A DNA stretch of 16,630 nucleotides from JAWOJF01 sp046481785 (lineage in GTDB: Bacteria > Bacteroidota > Ignavibacteria > Ignavibacteriales > Ignavibacteriaceae): NCBI GenBank assembly GCA_046481785.1, contig JAWOJF010000239.1:1-16630 (forward strand), in the 5' to 3' direction. The notes under the pieces are model-generated. The model saw nothing but the letters and a program-made list of their open reading frames with translations. It made no database searches and was not told the DNA's origin. The position numbers were made by a program, and so were the translations under genes. Shown here in pieces: positions 1-7,325 of this stretch. Within the stretch, counting starts at the first letter, position 1; each line of letters begins with the position of its first letter.

Positions 1-58
1 GTGTTGCACAACTAATAATTTAAATGTCTTCTCCTTGAAAGAGACTGTTTATTTATTG

Positions 59-78
59 CCACGACATTTATGTCGTGG
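59..78. repeat. Palindromic unit A1 (CCACGACAT stem)
   Basis: A 9-bp perfect stem, CCACGACAT at 59-67 and ATGTCGTGG at 70-78, closes on a 2-nt centre. It shares its CCACGAC outer sequence with the unit at 178-197, so the two belong to one family. It is REP-like in size and form. Confidence 0.7.
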
Positions 79-99
79 TTTAGGATTCCAAATATTTTT

Positions 100-157
100 G
101 GCTTTAGCCCCCGAAGGGTCGGGACACGCACAATTAAGGCAAATTGTGGCTAAAGCC
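100..157. repeat. Palindromic unit B1 (GGCTTTAGCC / GGCTAAAGCC)
   Basis: A perfect 10-bp inverted repeat, GGCTTTAGCC at 100-109 and GGCTAAAGCC at 148-157, encloses a second nested stem, CACAATT (129-135) with AATTGTG (142-148; the last base is shared with the outer arm). The outer arm sequence recurs in the unit at 282-323, which marks a repeated family rather than a single hairpin. Confidence 0.65.
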
Positions 158-177
158 TCCATGCTAATTGTTTTCTC

Positions 178-197
178 CCACGACTTAAAAGTCGTGG
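178..197. repeat. Palindromic unit A2 (CCACGACTT stem)
   Basis: A 9-bp perfect stem, CCACGACTT at 178-186 and AAGTCGTGG at 189-197, with a 2-nt centre. It has the same outer seven bases as the unit at 59-78. The inner bases differ but the stem is kept, so pairing appears conserved through compensatory change. Confidence 0.7.
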
Positions 198-281
198 CAA
201 TTTGATATCTTCTCCTTGTGAAGTTAAGGCTGAGTTGTGCAACAGACCCTTCAGCCTGGGGGATATGAGATAATATTATAC

Positions 282-323
282 GGGCTTTAGCCCTGAACTA
301 GCTTCATTTCAGGGCTAAAGCCC
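282..323. repeat. Palindromic unit B2, 16-bp perfect inverted repeat
   Basis: GGGCTTTAGCCCTGAA (282-297) and its exact reverse complement (308-323) are separated by 10 bases. This is the strongest hairpin of the cluster and a close relative of the unit at 100-157. No T-tract follows on either strand, so it does not look like an intrinsic terminator. Confidence 0.75.
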
Positions 324-343
324 CTGTTATGGTTCTTTAGGCC

Positions 344-363
344 CCCCATGTTAAAACATGGGG
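344..363. repeat. Palindromic unit C (CCCCATGTT stem)
   Basis: A 9-bp perfect stem, CCCCATGTT at 344-352 and AACATGGGG at 355-363, with a 2-nt centre. It has the same size and form as the CCACGAC units but a different sequence. It is the last palindrome of the cluster. Confidence 0.65.
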
Positions 364-591
364 TTAATCTATAAAATTAGTATTTATTCCTCAGTCTTTA
401 TTTTTTATACAATCTCTTCAGAGGATATTAAAACCTTTAATAATCATGCTGACTAAAAAATGGAAATATATTCACTCAAATTGACTTCTGGTACAGCCTC
501 TTAAAACAGCTATACAATATAATTCCATACATATGGGGGTCGATTTTGTAATAACAAAAAATCCGGATTCTGCACCTGTTTAGGAGAACTG
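364..591. other. Non-coding region downstream of the kinase operon
   Basis: No open frame or RNA gene is visible. The only structure is the self-complementary decamer AATCCGGATT (560-569). Read on the minus strand it is followed by six T residues (561-556) just after the last gene of the operon. It could be a weak terminator for that operon, but the stem has no proper loop, so I hold this loosely. Confidence 0.35.
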
Positions 592-1806
592 TTAGCCCAT
601 ACACCTTACCCTTACCGGTTCCAAAAGCGGGTCCCTCATATGCCATTGCACAAGGATATTAATGAATGTTTCGGTTAACGTTACATTTGCTTTAAGCAGA
701 AGCTGGCCGCTTACAGAACGTACATCATGAACCAGTATCATGCCTGTTTGAAGACTGCTGATATTTAAAAGCCTTTCTTCAGCAACAAAATTAGTCTCAA
801 GATGTTTACCAAGTATCAGTTTGATTAGCTGTGTATCATACTTGCTTGTCATCCGCTCCATATGTTTAAGGAGCTCTGCTCCGCGGAGTTTTGTTGAAGA
901 AGGTTTTACAAGATCAACAAGAATATGCATCAGCCTTGCGCCGAAAGGGATTTTACTGCCGGATGCATTATTTGTAAACGGCTCACCCGTTCCATCAAAG
1001 TCTTTTGCCTGAAGTTCAATTATACTTGCTACACCATCAAACCGGGGTATATTTTTAATTAAACCTGCAGCTAAAAGATGATGGTTTAATGCCACCGGGT
1101 TCTGGTTAATAACAGACAGTCCCTCTTTTGCTATTGCTGCCTGAATTGAGGGAGGAAGAAGGGCAATACCCAGGTTAAACAGATCTAATGCTCTCATTAT
1201 ATCCCATCTTTCCCGTGTGGAAATATGAGTCATCATATTTAAGAACGCTAATCCTATTGTTTTTACTCCGTTTCCAAGCTCTGCCACCTGGGGTGAAACA
1301 TGGTTTGCCATGTCACCAAGAATACGAACGGTTTGTGCTACAGTACCTTCCAGCAGTTCATTAAGTTTCTGGTTTTCATCATCAAGAAGCTGCAGCAGGT
1401 ATTTATTGTGCTGCTTTAAATTATACTGTGAAATCCAGTTTTTTACCTGTTGTTTTAATGCCTCATCATCCCATGGCTTTGATATATAAGAATTTATTCC
1501 GCCAATATTAATAGCTCTGATAGTATCTTTATAATCTGCATAGCCGGTAATTAATACACGTAACGTATCCGGCCATTTATTCCTTACAGCCTCTAATACA
1601 TGCACTCCATCATAGCCCGGCATTCTCTGATCTGACAGAACAAGTGCAAATGGTTCATCAGGATTAAGTATCTCATCTATTTTCACGGAGTCATTTAATG
1701 TTTTGATCTGTAGATTTTCTTTCCTCATAAGCGAGACAAAAGCATTTAACAGCTCGGGTTCATCATCCACATACAATACTTTTTTATTTTCTAAAAAGGG
1801 TTCCAT
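592..1806 (-). CDS. Response regulator with degenerate HD-GYP output domain
   Basis: A 404-aa soluble response regulator and last gene of the kinase operon, starting 11 bases after the preceding stop. Residues 8-125 form a complete receiver: acidic pair D14/D15, phospho-acceptor D59 in LVLSDQRMP, T87 and K110 before PWDD. After a helical linker (about 126-155), residues 156-335 follow the HD-GYP fold in the manner of RpfG. However, the catalytic HD is F210-N211, the HP histidine is lost (QNP, 236-238), and the HHE triplet is Q266-A267-K268. Only a DGxGxP remnant, DGTGEP (271-276), survives. A hydrolase without these metal ligands should not cleave cyclic-di-GMP. The domain may instead bind a partner or the nucleotide. 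The tail (about 345-402, LQTGMILVHDV and following) is the small beta-rich end often seen in such regulators. There is no clear Shine-Dalgarno site. The receiver and fold calls are firm; loss of activity is inferred from the residues. Confidence 0.88.
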   Translation of the reverse strand: MEPFLENKKVLYVDDEPELLNAFVSLMRKENLQIKTLNDSVKIDEILNPDEPFALVLSDQRMPGYDGVHVLEAVRNKWPDTLRVLITGYADYKDTIRAINIGGINSYISKPWDDEALKQQVKNWISQYNLKQHNKYLLQLLDDENQKLNELLEGTVAQTVRILGDMANHVSPQVAELGNGVKTIGLAFLNMMTHISTRERWDIMRALDLFNLGIALLPPSIQAAIAKEGLSVINQNPVALNHHLLAAGLIKNIPRFDGVASIIELQAKDFDGTGEPFTNNASGSKIPFGARLMHILVDLVKPSSTKLRGAELLKHMERMTSKYDTQLIKLILGKHLETNFVAEERLLNISSLQTGMILVHDVRSVSGQLLLKANVTLTETFINILVQWHMRDPLLEPVRVRCMG

Positions 1807-1817
1807 GTTAGTATAGT

Positions 1818-3017
1818 TTAATTATTTAGTATATGGCTTAATTTTTCTCTCCACTCATCTGCATATTCATTTATTACAGGGTCATGGGGCAGTGAATCTT
1901 TCCCGTGAACAAGCAGGCTTGCAATTTGAATTATGGTAGTTAATGCATCCTTACTTGCATAACTGTGATGATTAGCAACTGCTGAAATTACACCGGATGA
2001 AAAATTCCAATAGGTTAATAAGGCTTCTGCTACTTCATCATGCGGAGTTGTAAAAATTTCTTTATCAATAATATACAGCGGTTTATCGTTCTCCTTGTAT
2101 ATATTATAAAATTTGCTGAATTTTTCGGGGCAATAGCATAACCGTAATACCATCCCGATATCCAGCATCAATGCTGCTGTATAGGCCTCCTGAGGATCTG
2201 TATTTTCTTTCCAGTCCTGTGAAATTTCCCTTGCAGTCTGAGCACACTTTACAGCATTAATTCTCATTTCCTCTAATGACTTTAAAAGATCAGGAGGTAC
2301 TTGTGAACATAAGCAGTCATACGATTCAAGTCCGAGAACTATATTAAGAACTTCTTCCATGCCAACAAACGTTAAAGCATCAAATATATTTGAGACAGGT
2401 TTCCTTACTCCATAATAAATAGAATTAGACATCCTTAAAAGTTTAGCTGTTAAAGCTGGGCTTTTTTCTATTTCCTGCACTATTTCTTTCTGTGATATGG
2501 GAGTTTGGTTTAAAATATCTTTTATTCTTTGGTGCATCTTCGGTAAAGATGGTAAATTCCTGAATGAAAGCAGTATCTCCTCAAGATGTTTACGGCGAAG
2601 CTCCTGCTGAAGATTCATCGACTCGCTTACAAGGGATTTTAGCTGATCATCATCCCATGGTTTCATAATATAGTGGCGTGCAAAGCCGCGGGATATTGCA
2701 TTAAGTATAACCGACTTTTCCTCGTAACCGCTTATTATTATATTTATGGCATTAGGACAAATTTTAACTGATTGTTCCAGCAGATCAGCCCCGCTCATTT
2801 CCGGCATCCTCATGTCTGTAATTATTACATCTGCATGGTGCCTCTCCAGAAATTCCAGTGCTTTATGCGGCGAAGAGAAACAATAAATTTTATAACCCTC
2901 CCGCCTGAAAAGGCTTCGAAGGCTCATTAATATTGCTTCTTCATCATCTATTATAACTAATGCCGGAATTTTTGTTTTACCGGGTTGTATTTTTTCCATT
3001 GCTTTGTCAGTCTGCAT
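1818..3017 (-). CDS. Response regulator with HDOD output domain
   Basis: Middle gene of the operon, 399 aa from the start chosen here. Residues 17-130 are a receiver with acidic pair D24/D25, phospho-acceptor D68 in VIITDMRMPE, and K119 before PWDD. From about 154 to 355 lies an HDOD domain: it opens with NLPSLPKMHQRI, continues with SPALTAKLLRMSNSIYYG, and ends near VANHHSY. HDOD domains are HD-like folds without the metal site and act as signalling scaffolds in motility, c-di-GMP and cell-cycle control. The open frame extends upstream to 3098, overlapping the kinase by 74 bases. The ATG at 3017 is preferred because GAGG lies five bases before it, within and beside the kinase stop codon, which gives translational coupling. 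An ATG at 3032 is also possible. Residues conserved in active HD hydrolases are absent, as expected for HDOD. Confidence 0.9.
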   Translation of the reverse strand: MQTDKAMEKIQPGKTKIPALVIIDDEEAILMSLRSLFRREGYKIYCFSSPHKALEFLERHHADVIITDMRMPEMSGADLLEQSVKICPNAINIIISGYEEKSVILNAISRGFARHYIMKPWDDDQLKSLVSESMNLQQELRRKHLEEILLSFRNLPSLPKMHQRIKDILNQTPISQKEIVQEIEKSPALTAKLLRMSNSIYYGVRKPVSNIFDALTFVGMEEVLNIVLGLESYDCLCSQVPPDLLKSLEEMRINAVKCAQTAREISQDWKENTDPQEAYTAALMLDIGMVLRLCYCPEKFSKFYNIYKENDKPLYIIDKEIFTTPHDEVAEALLTYWNFSSGVISAVANHHSYASKDALTTIIQIASLLVHGKDSLPHDPVINEYADEWREKLSHILNN

Positions 3018-3022
3018 CTTTT

Positions 3023-3026
3023 CCTC
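3023..3026 (-). promoter_or_regulatory. Ribosome binding site that decides the HDOD gene start
   Basis: On the minus strand GAGG overlaps the TGA stop of the kinase (3027-3025), with five bases to the ATG at 3017. It supports termination-reinitiation coupling between kinase and regulator, and argues against the longer upstream start. Confidence 0.55.
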
Positions 3027-6000
3027 ATTCATGTTCATATTGCTGTTTAACCGGCAGTTGTATTGTAAAAGTACTACCTGTTCCCGGTTCACTTTCAACT
3101 GTTAATGTACCATTATGTTTTTCTATTATTGTTGAGCTGATCCATAGGCCAAGGCCAGTTCCCTCACCAACAGGTTTTGTTGTAAAGAAAGGATCAAAAA
3201 TGCGTTTTATTTTATCTGTGGAAATTCCTGAGCCGGAATCCTGTACTTTAATAAATACATTATCGCTGTCACTTCCTGTTGATATTTTTATTACACCATT
3301 TCCGTCAATTGCATGTGCAGCATTAACAAGCAGGTTAACAAGTACCTGTTTTATTTCACCTATATTGCATACAACCGGCGGCAGATCAGCATAATCCTTT
3401 TCAATAGTTGCCTTATATTTTATTTCATTCCATACAATTGTTAAGGTATCATCTATAGCACGGGTAATATTTGCTTCGGAAAAAGATTTATCCGTAATGT
3501 GAGCAAATCCTCTCATACCCTCTACAATTTTTTTAATGCGCTGAGTTCCTTCGTGAATACTTATCATCATCCTTTCAAAATCCTCCAGGATGAACTTTAT
3601 ATCTATTTCTTCAGAATATTTTTCAATTTCCATAAGGATTTTTTCGGCATCAGCGCATCCGGTGGATACATCTTTAATCTTTTCCCATTTTTTAAGAAGT
3701 ACAATTGTATCAGCAAAATATTCCTTCAGGCGGTTCACATTACTTGATACATATGAAAGAGGATTATTTATTTCATGTGCTATTCCTGCACTAAGCTGGC
3801 CAAGGGATGCCATTTTTTCAGATTGAACAAGTGATCCCTGCATTTTTTTTAAATCAGAGACCATCTTTTCCAGGTCCTCATTTCTTTGAAGCAGTTGTTT
3901 TTCAAGTTCAAGTTTTTCCTGCTCATGAAGTACGCGCTCGGTTATATCCTGTATTGCACTTATTATTGATACCGGCTTTCCCTCCCTGTCAAGTTCAACA
4001 TCAGCCTTACTTAATACCCATCTTACCTGCCCGTCATTTGGGCGGATAATTTTATATTCAGTTTCAAAACGGCTTCTTTTTTTCCTTAAAACGTCTATAA
4101 TCAATAGGTTCAGTTTATCACGGTATGCAGGATGAAGCAGCTTGTTTTGGCCGTCAATATTACGGGGATACTTTTCATCTATTCCAAATATATCATCAAG
4201 GGTTTCAGAGCTTTCCCAGTTCCCGGTTTGAAGACTAAATTTATAAGAACCTACATGTGCAACGGACTGGGACTTTTTAAGAAAATACTCACTTGCGCGC
4301 AGGGCCTCTTCTGCTTTTCTTTGCTGGCTAATATCCTGGTTGGCACCATAAGTTCCGATTGTTTTGCCTGTTTTATCTTTAATAATGTAAAAACGTACTG
4401 CAACATATCCTGTCTGGCCATCTGCATAAACTACACGGTGTTCTACATAACTTGAAAAATTTGGATCATCAGTTTCAATTGACTTCTGAATTTCTTTTCC
4501 AACTACTTCCCTGTCATCGGGATATACAAAACGCTCAGCATAATTTTGTGCTGACATTATATATCCCCCTTCTTTTTCAGCAGTAGTTCTATAAAGGGAA
4601 TAAAACTGGTCATTGAAAGTAAATATTCCGGTAATGGTATCACATTCCCAGTATGCAAGATTCGCAATTTTAAGGGCATTTGATAATTGTCCTTCACTTA
4701 TCCGCAAAGCATTTTCTGCTACTTTCCTTTCAGTTATATCCTGTATAATTCCAAAAGTTCTGTTAGTTTTACCGTTACTATCCATTGAAACAAAAAATCT
4801 TACCGACATATAGCCTGATTCACCATCGGCATATTTTATACGGTATTCCAGTTGTTCACTGTAATTGGTGTCCCCGGCAGAAATAGCTATTTGCAATGCA
4901 TTAGAAATAACATTAGCATCATCTGCTGCAATAAAACGCTCAGCATAATACTCAATTGACATAATGTACCCCCCCTCTTTTTCCGCATTGGTCCGGAAGA
5001 TAGAGTAAAACTGGTCATTAAGGATCAACTGATTTGAGTATACGTCATACTCCCAATGTGCCAAACGGGCAATCTTAAGTGAATAAGAGAGCTGGGCCTC
5101 GCTTGTAAGCAGGGCTTCTTGTGCCATCATCCGTTCTGTTATATCTACCCACGAACCAAATATTTCCAGCGGATTTCCGTCTGCATCATGAACAAGTGCC
5201 AGTTCTGTGTGAAGCCATATATAATGGCCTTCTTTATGTCTAAACCTGAATTCAAAATCAAGCTTATTTTCCTTGAAAAGAGTCGGGAAGATTGAATTAA
5301 CATAACCAACGTCATCCGGGTGAAGCTCTTTTTCCCACCAGCCGGGTGTGGTAACCTCTTCAGGAGTATAACCCAGCAAGGGTTTTACGTTGTCTCCTAT
5401 CCACACAGGAGCCGGATTGCCGTTTGAAATGCCGAGACGGAAAAGAATAGCCGAAGTTGATGAAACCAGGTACCGAAGACGTTCCTCAGATGTAATTAAT
5501 TTTTCCTGGATCTCCTTAATGCTTGTAATATCATGACTAATACCCACAACCCCCGTAATATTTCCTTCGGTGCTGAATAAAGGAACTTTAGTAGAAATAA
5601 ACCACCTGTTTTCCCTCCCGGGTAAGGCTATTTTTATTTCCAGGTTTTCTAATGATTCTCCTGTTGCAGCAACTTTTTTATCTTCGGTATGAAATGGTTC
5701 AGCCAGATCTTTACTAAGGAAATCAAAAATAGATTTGCCTATAACTTCTTCCTGAGTGCTTCTGCCCAGAAAATCCAGGTGAGCTTTGTTGTTTAGTAAA
5801 TAATTTCCATCAGTATCTTTCACATAAATATGATCGGGTATTGCATCCATCAGCGTGCGCATAAGATTACGTTCGGCTGCTAATGCATCTTCGGCCTTTC
5901 TGCGTTCTGTAATATCTCTTGAAACACCGAAAGTTCCTATAATGGTTCCATCACTATCCCTTAAGGGTGTTTTTGTACTGGAAACCCAGGCTATTTTGTC

Positions 6001-7095
6001 ATTGCCCCAAATTTCTTTTTCTATTTTATCGGTAAGAGGTTCACCGCTTAACATTATTTTTATTTCATCATTCCGTGCATCACCTGCATGTTCCTGATTA
6101 AAAAGATCAAAATCGGTTTTTCCTAAAATGTCTTTTTCTGAATTAATTCCATACTTTGTTAAATAGCCCTTATTTACTTTTATAAACCTGCTCTCACTAT
6201 CTTTAAAATAAATTGTATCGGGTGAGTTATCCATTAATATATGCATGAGATTATGTTCAACAACAAGGGCTTCTTCAATTCTTTTCTTTTCAGTAATATC
6301 CATAATAATTCCGCTCCAGAGGATATCACCATTTTCCTGCAGTTCGGGATCAGACATAAAACTAAACCAGCGGGTTTCTTTATTTAGTATAATTCTGGCT
6401 TCATGGTTAAACTGGCTTAGTGTTAAGGCTGACTGTTTAATAGCCTCTTCCATTTTGGGAAAATCTTCCGGGTGCATAAGAAGTGGAATAAGTGATGGAT
6501 CCTTAACAATATCCTCCGGTTTGTAACCAAGAAGTTTCTCACAGGCTGAGCTTAAATAGGTGAAATGGTAAGTTTCATCGGATTGCATTACGAATGAATA
6601 TACGATTGCAGAAACGTTTGATTCCCAATGCCGGTAACGGTTAGTATGCTTTTCGTATTCTATTAAATCCTTTTCCGCAAATGATAAATCCACCTTTAAC
6701 TTTTTTTGCTCCAATGCATGAATAACTGAATGGGACAGACGGGCAGGAAACTCTTTGGACACAAAATCCCAGGCACCTGCATTTAACAGCTCTGTTGTGC
6801 CGGCTTCATTACATGCAGAGGTGAATAATATCAGCGGAACATCAGTTTTGGCTAATATTTCCTGCAATAAAATATTTGTGGTTATTTCAGGGAGTGTAAC
6901 TTCGGAAATAATTACATCCGGCTTAAAATCTTTTAGCTTCTTAAGGCATTCTTTTTCTGTATAGATATAACTAAAAACCGGGTGCTTTAAGACCTTTAAA
7001 ATTTCCTGTTCGGCAAGTGATGTTTCGTTTTTATCATCTATTATAAGAATCCGGAATTGCTTCCCGCTTAGGGATTTTCCCCCATCTTTTATCAT
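3025..7095 (-). CDS. Soluble multi-PAS hybrid-like sensor histidine kinase
   Basis: First gene of the three-gene operon, 1356 aa, with no signal peptide or membrane segment, so it senses in the cytoplasm. Residues 14-125 are a receiver-like domain: D20/D21, T92 and K114 are present, but the phospho-acceptor position is Glu (E65 in VIISEVTLPE). Seven PAS/PAC modules follow, roughly 155-270, 275-398, 405-525, 535-655, 662-790, 796-925 and 931-1055. Each ends in a DITE-like PAC signature. Modules 5 and 6 look like a recent duplication. A coiled coil (about 1055-1090) leads into the dimerisation/phospho-transfer helix with H1107 in AGIAHEINNP. The ATPase domain has the N box around N1258, G1 DSGSG (1286-1290), an F box IFDPFFTTK and G2 GEGTGLGL (1310-1317). 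All core catalytic motifs are intact, so it should autophosphorylate. The likely targets are the two receivers encoded immediately downstream. The ligand is unknown. Confidence 0.93.
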   Translation of the reverse strand: MIKDGGKSLSGKQFRILIIDDKNETSLAEQEILKVLKHPVFSYIYTEKECLKKLKDFKPDVIISEVTLPEITTNILLQEILAKTDVPLILFTSACNEAGTTELLNAGAWDFVSKEFPARLSHSVIHALEQKKLKVDLSFAEKDLIEYEKHTNRYRHWESNVSAIVYSFVMQSDETYHFTYLSSACEKLLGYKPEDIVKDPSLIPLLMHPEDFPKMEEAIKQSALTLSQFNHEARIILNKETRWFSFMSDPELQENGDILWSGIIMDITEKKRIEEALVVEHNLMHILMDNSPDTIYFKDSESRFIKVNKGYLTKYGINSEKDILGKTDFDLFNQEHAGDARNDEIKIMLSGEPLTDKIEKEIWGNDKIAWVSSTKTPLRDSDGTIIGTFGVSRDITERRKAEDALAAERNLMRTLMDAIPDHIYVKDTDGNYLLNNKAHLDFLGRSTQEEVIGKSIFDFLSKDLAEPFHTEDKKVAATGESLENLEIKIALPGRENRWFISTKVPLFSTEGNITGVVGISHDITSIKEIQEKLITSEERLRYLVSSTSAILFRLGISNGNPAPVWIGDNVKPLLGYTPEEVTTPGWWEKELHPDDVGYVNSIFPTLFKENKLDFEFRFRHKEGHYIWLHTELALVHDADGNPLEIFGSWVDITERMMAQEALLTSEAQLSYSLKIARLAHWEYDVYSNQLILNDQFYSIFRTNAEKEGGYIMSIEYYAERFIAADDANVISNALQIAISAGDTNYSEQLEYRIKYADGESGYMSVRFFVSMDSNGKTNRTFGIIQDITERKVAENALRISEGQLSNALKIANLAYWECDTITGIFTFNDQFYSLYRTTAEKEGGYIMSAQNYAERFVYPDDREVVGKEIQKSIETDDPNFSSYVEHRVVYADGQTGYVAVRFYIIKDKTGKTIGTYGANQDISQQRKAEEALRASEYFLKKSQSVAHVGSYKFSLQTGNWESSETLDDIFGIDEKYPRNIDGQNKLLHPAYRDKLNLLIIDVLRKKRSRFETEYKIIRPNDGQVRWVLSKADVELDREGKPVSIISAIQDITERVLHEQEKLELEKQLLQRNEDLEKMVSDLKKMQGSLVQSEKMASLGQLSAGIAHEINNPLSYVSSNVNRLKEYFADTIVLLKKWEKIKDVSTGCADAEKILMEIEKYSEEIDIKFILEDFERMMISIHEGTQRIKKIVEGMRGFAHITDKSFSEANITRAIDDTLTIVWNEIKYKATIEKDYADLPPVVCNIGEIKQVLVNLLVNAAHAIDGNGVIKISTGSDSDNVFIKVQDSGSGISTDKIKRIFDPFFTTKPVGEGTGLGLWISSTIIEKHNGTLTVESEPGTGSTFTIQLPVKQQYEHE

Positions 7096-7325
7096 AATAA
7101 TCTAACTTTAATGCATTGTACGGTTTATGAGGCACCCAAAACAAGGGTACTTCATAAATATTTATTATCAATTTCGTTGTTAAAACCGGGCACGTATTCT
7201 TATTATCGAAAAAACGTTTAAATTATTTACACCATATAAAGGTATTTAACAATAAAAGTAATTTACTCTAAATATTTGGCTTAAAGTCTGTGAGTAGTTA
7301 TTTTAATAGAAAATACTATTAAAAG
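7096..7325. promoter_or_regulatory. Divergent promoter region between kinase operon and beta-CASP gene
   Basis: 230 bases, very AT-rich, with no frame or strong hairpin. It must hold the promoters of both divergent transcripts. I cannot place a confident -35/-10 or TAnnTTTG element for either, and neither gene has a clear Shine-Dalgarno site here. Confidence 0.5.

Larger units (their letters stand above)
2..244. mobile_element. Putative MITE or IS remnant bounded by 12-bp inverted repeats
   Basis: A perfect 12-bp inverted repeat, TGTTGCACAACT at 2-13 and AGTTGTGCAACA at 233-244, frames about 240 bp with no coding capacity. Just inside each end lies the same 11-mer, TCTTCTCCTTG (27-37 and 208-218), in direct orientation. 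The outer sequence after the right copy is GACCC. Short terminal inverted repeats around a non-coding core are the form of a non-autonomous transposon or a collapsed insertion sequence. The interior also holds three palindromic units (59-78, 100-157, 178-197). The window begins at the left end, so a target-site duplication cannot be tested. The alternative is a chance pairing of repeats within a palindrome-rich intergenic region. Confidence 0.4.

Noticed and set aside
1..363. Regularly placed palindromes as a CRISPR array
   Set aside because: Units differ in sequence and spacing, there are no equal-length unique spacers, and no cas genes are near.
544..559. TTTTGT/ACAAAA inverted repeat as operon terminator
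   Set aside because: The stem is almost only A-T pairs and short, too weak to support a terminator call.
3018..3098. Longer N-terminus for the HDOD regulator starting at 3098
   Set aside because: It would overlap the kinase by 74 bases with low-complexity residues before the receiver; the ATG at 3017 has a GAGG site at proper spacing.
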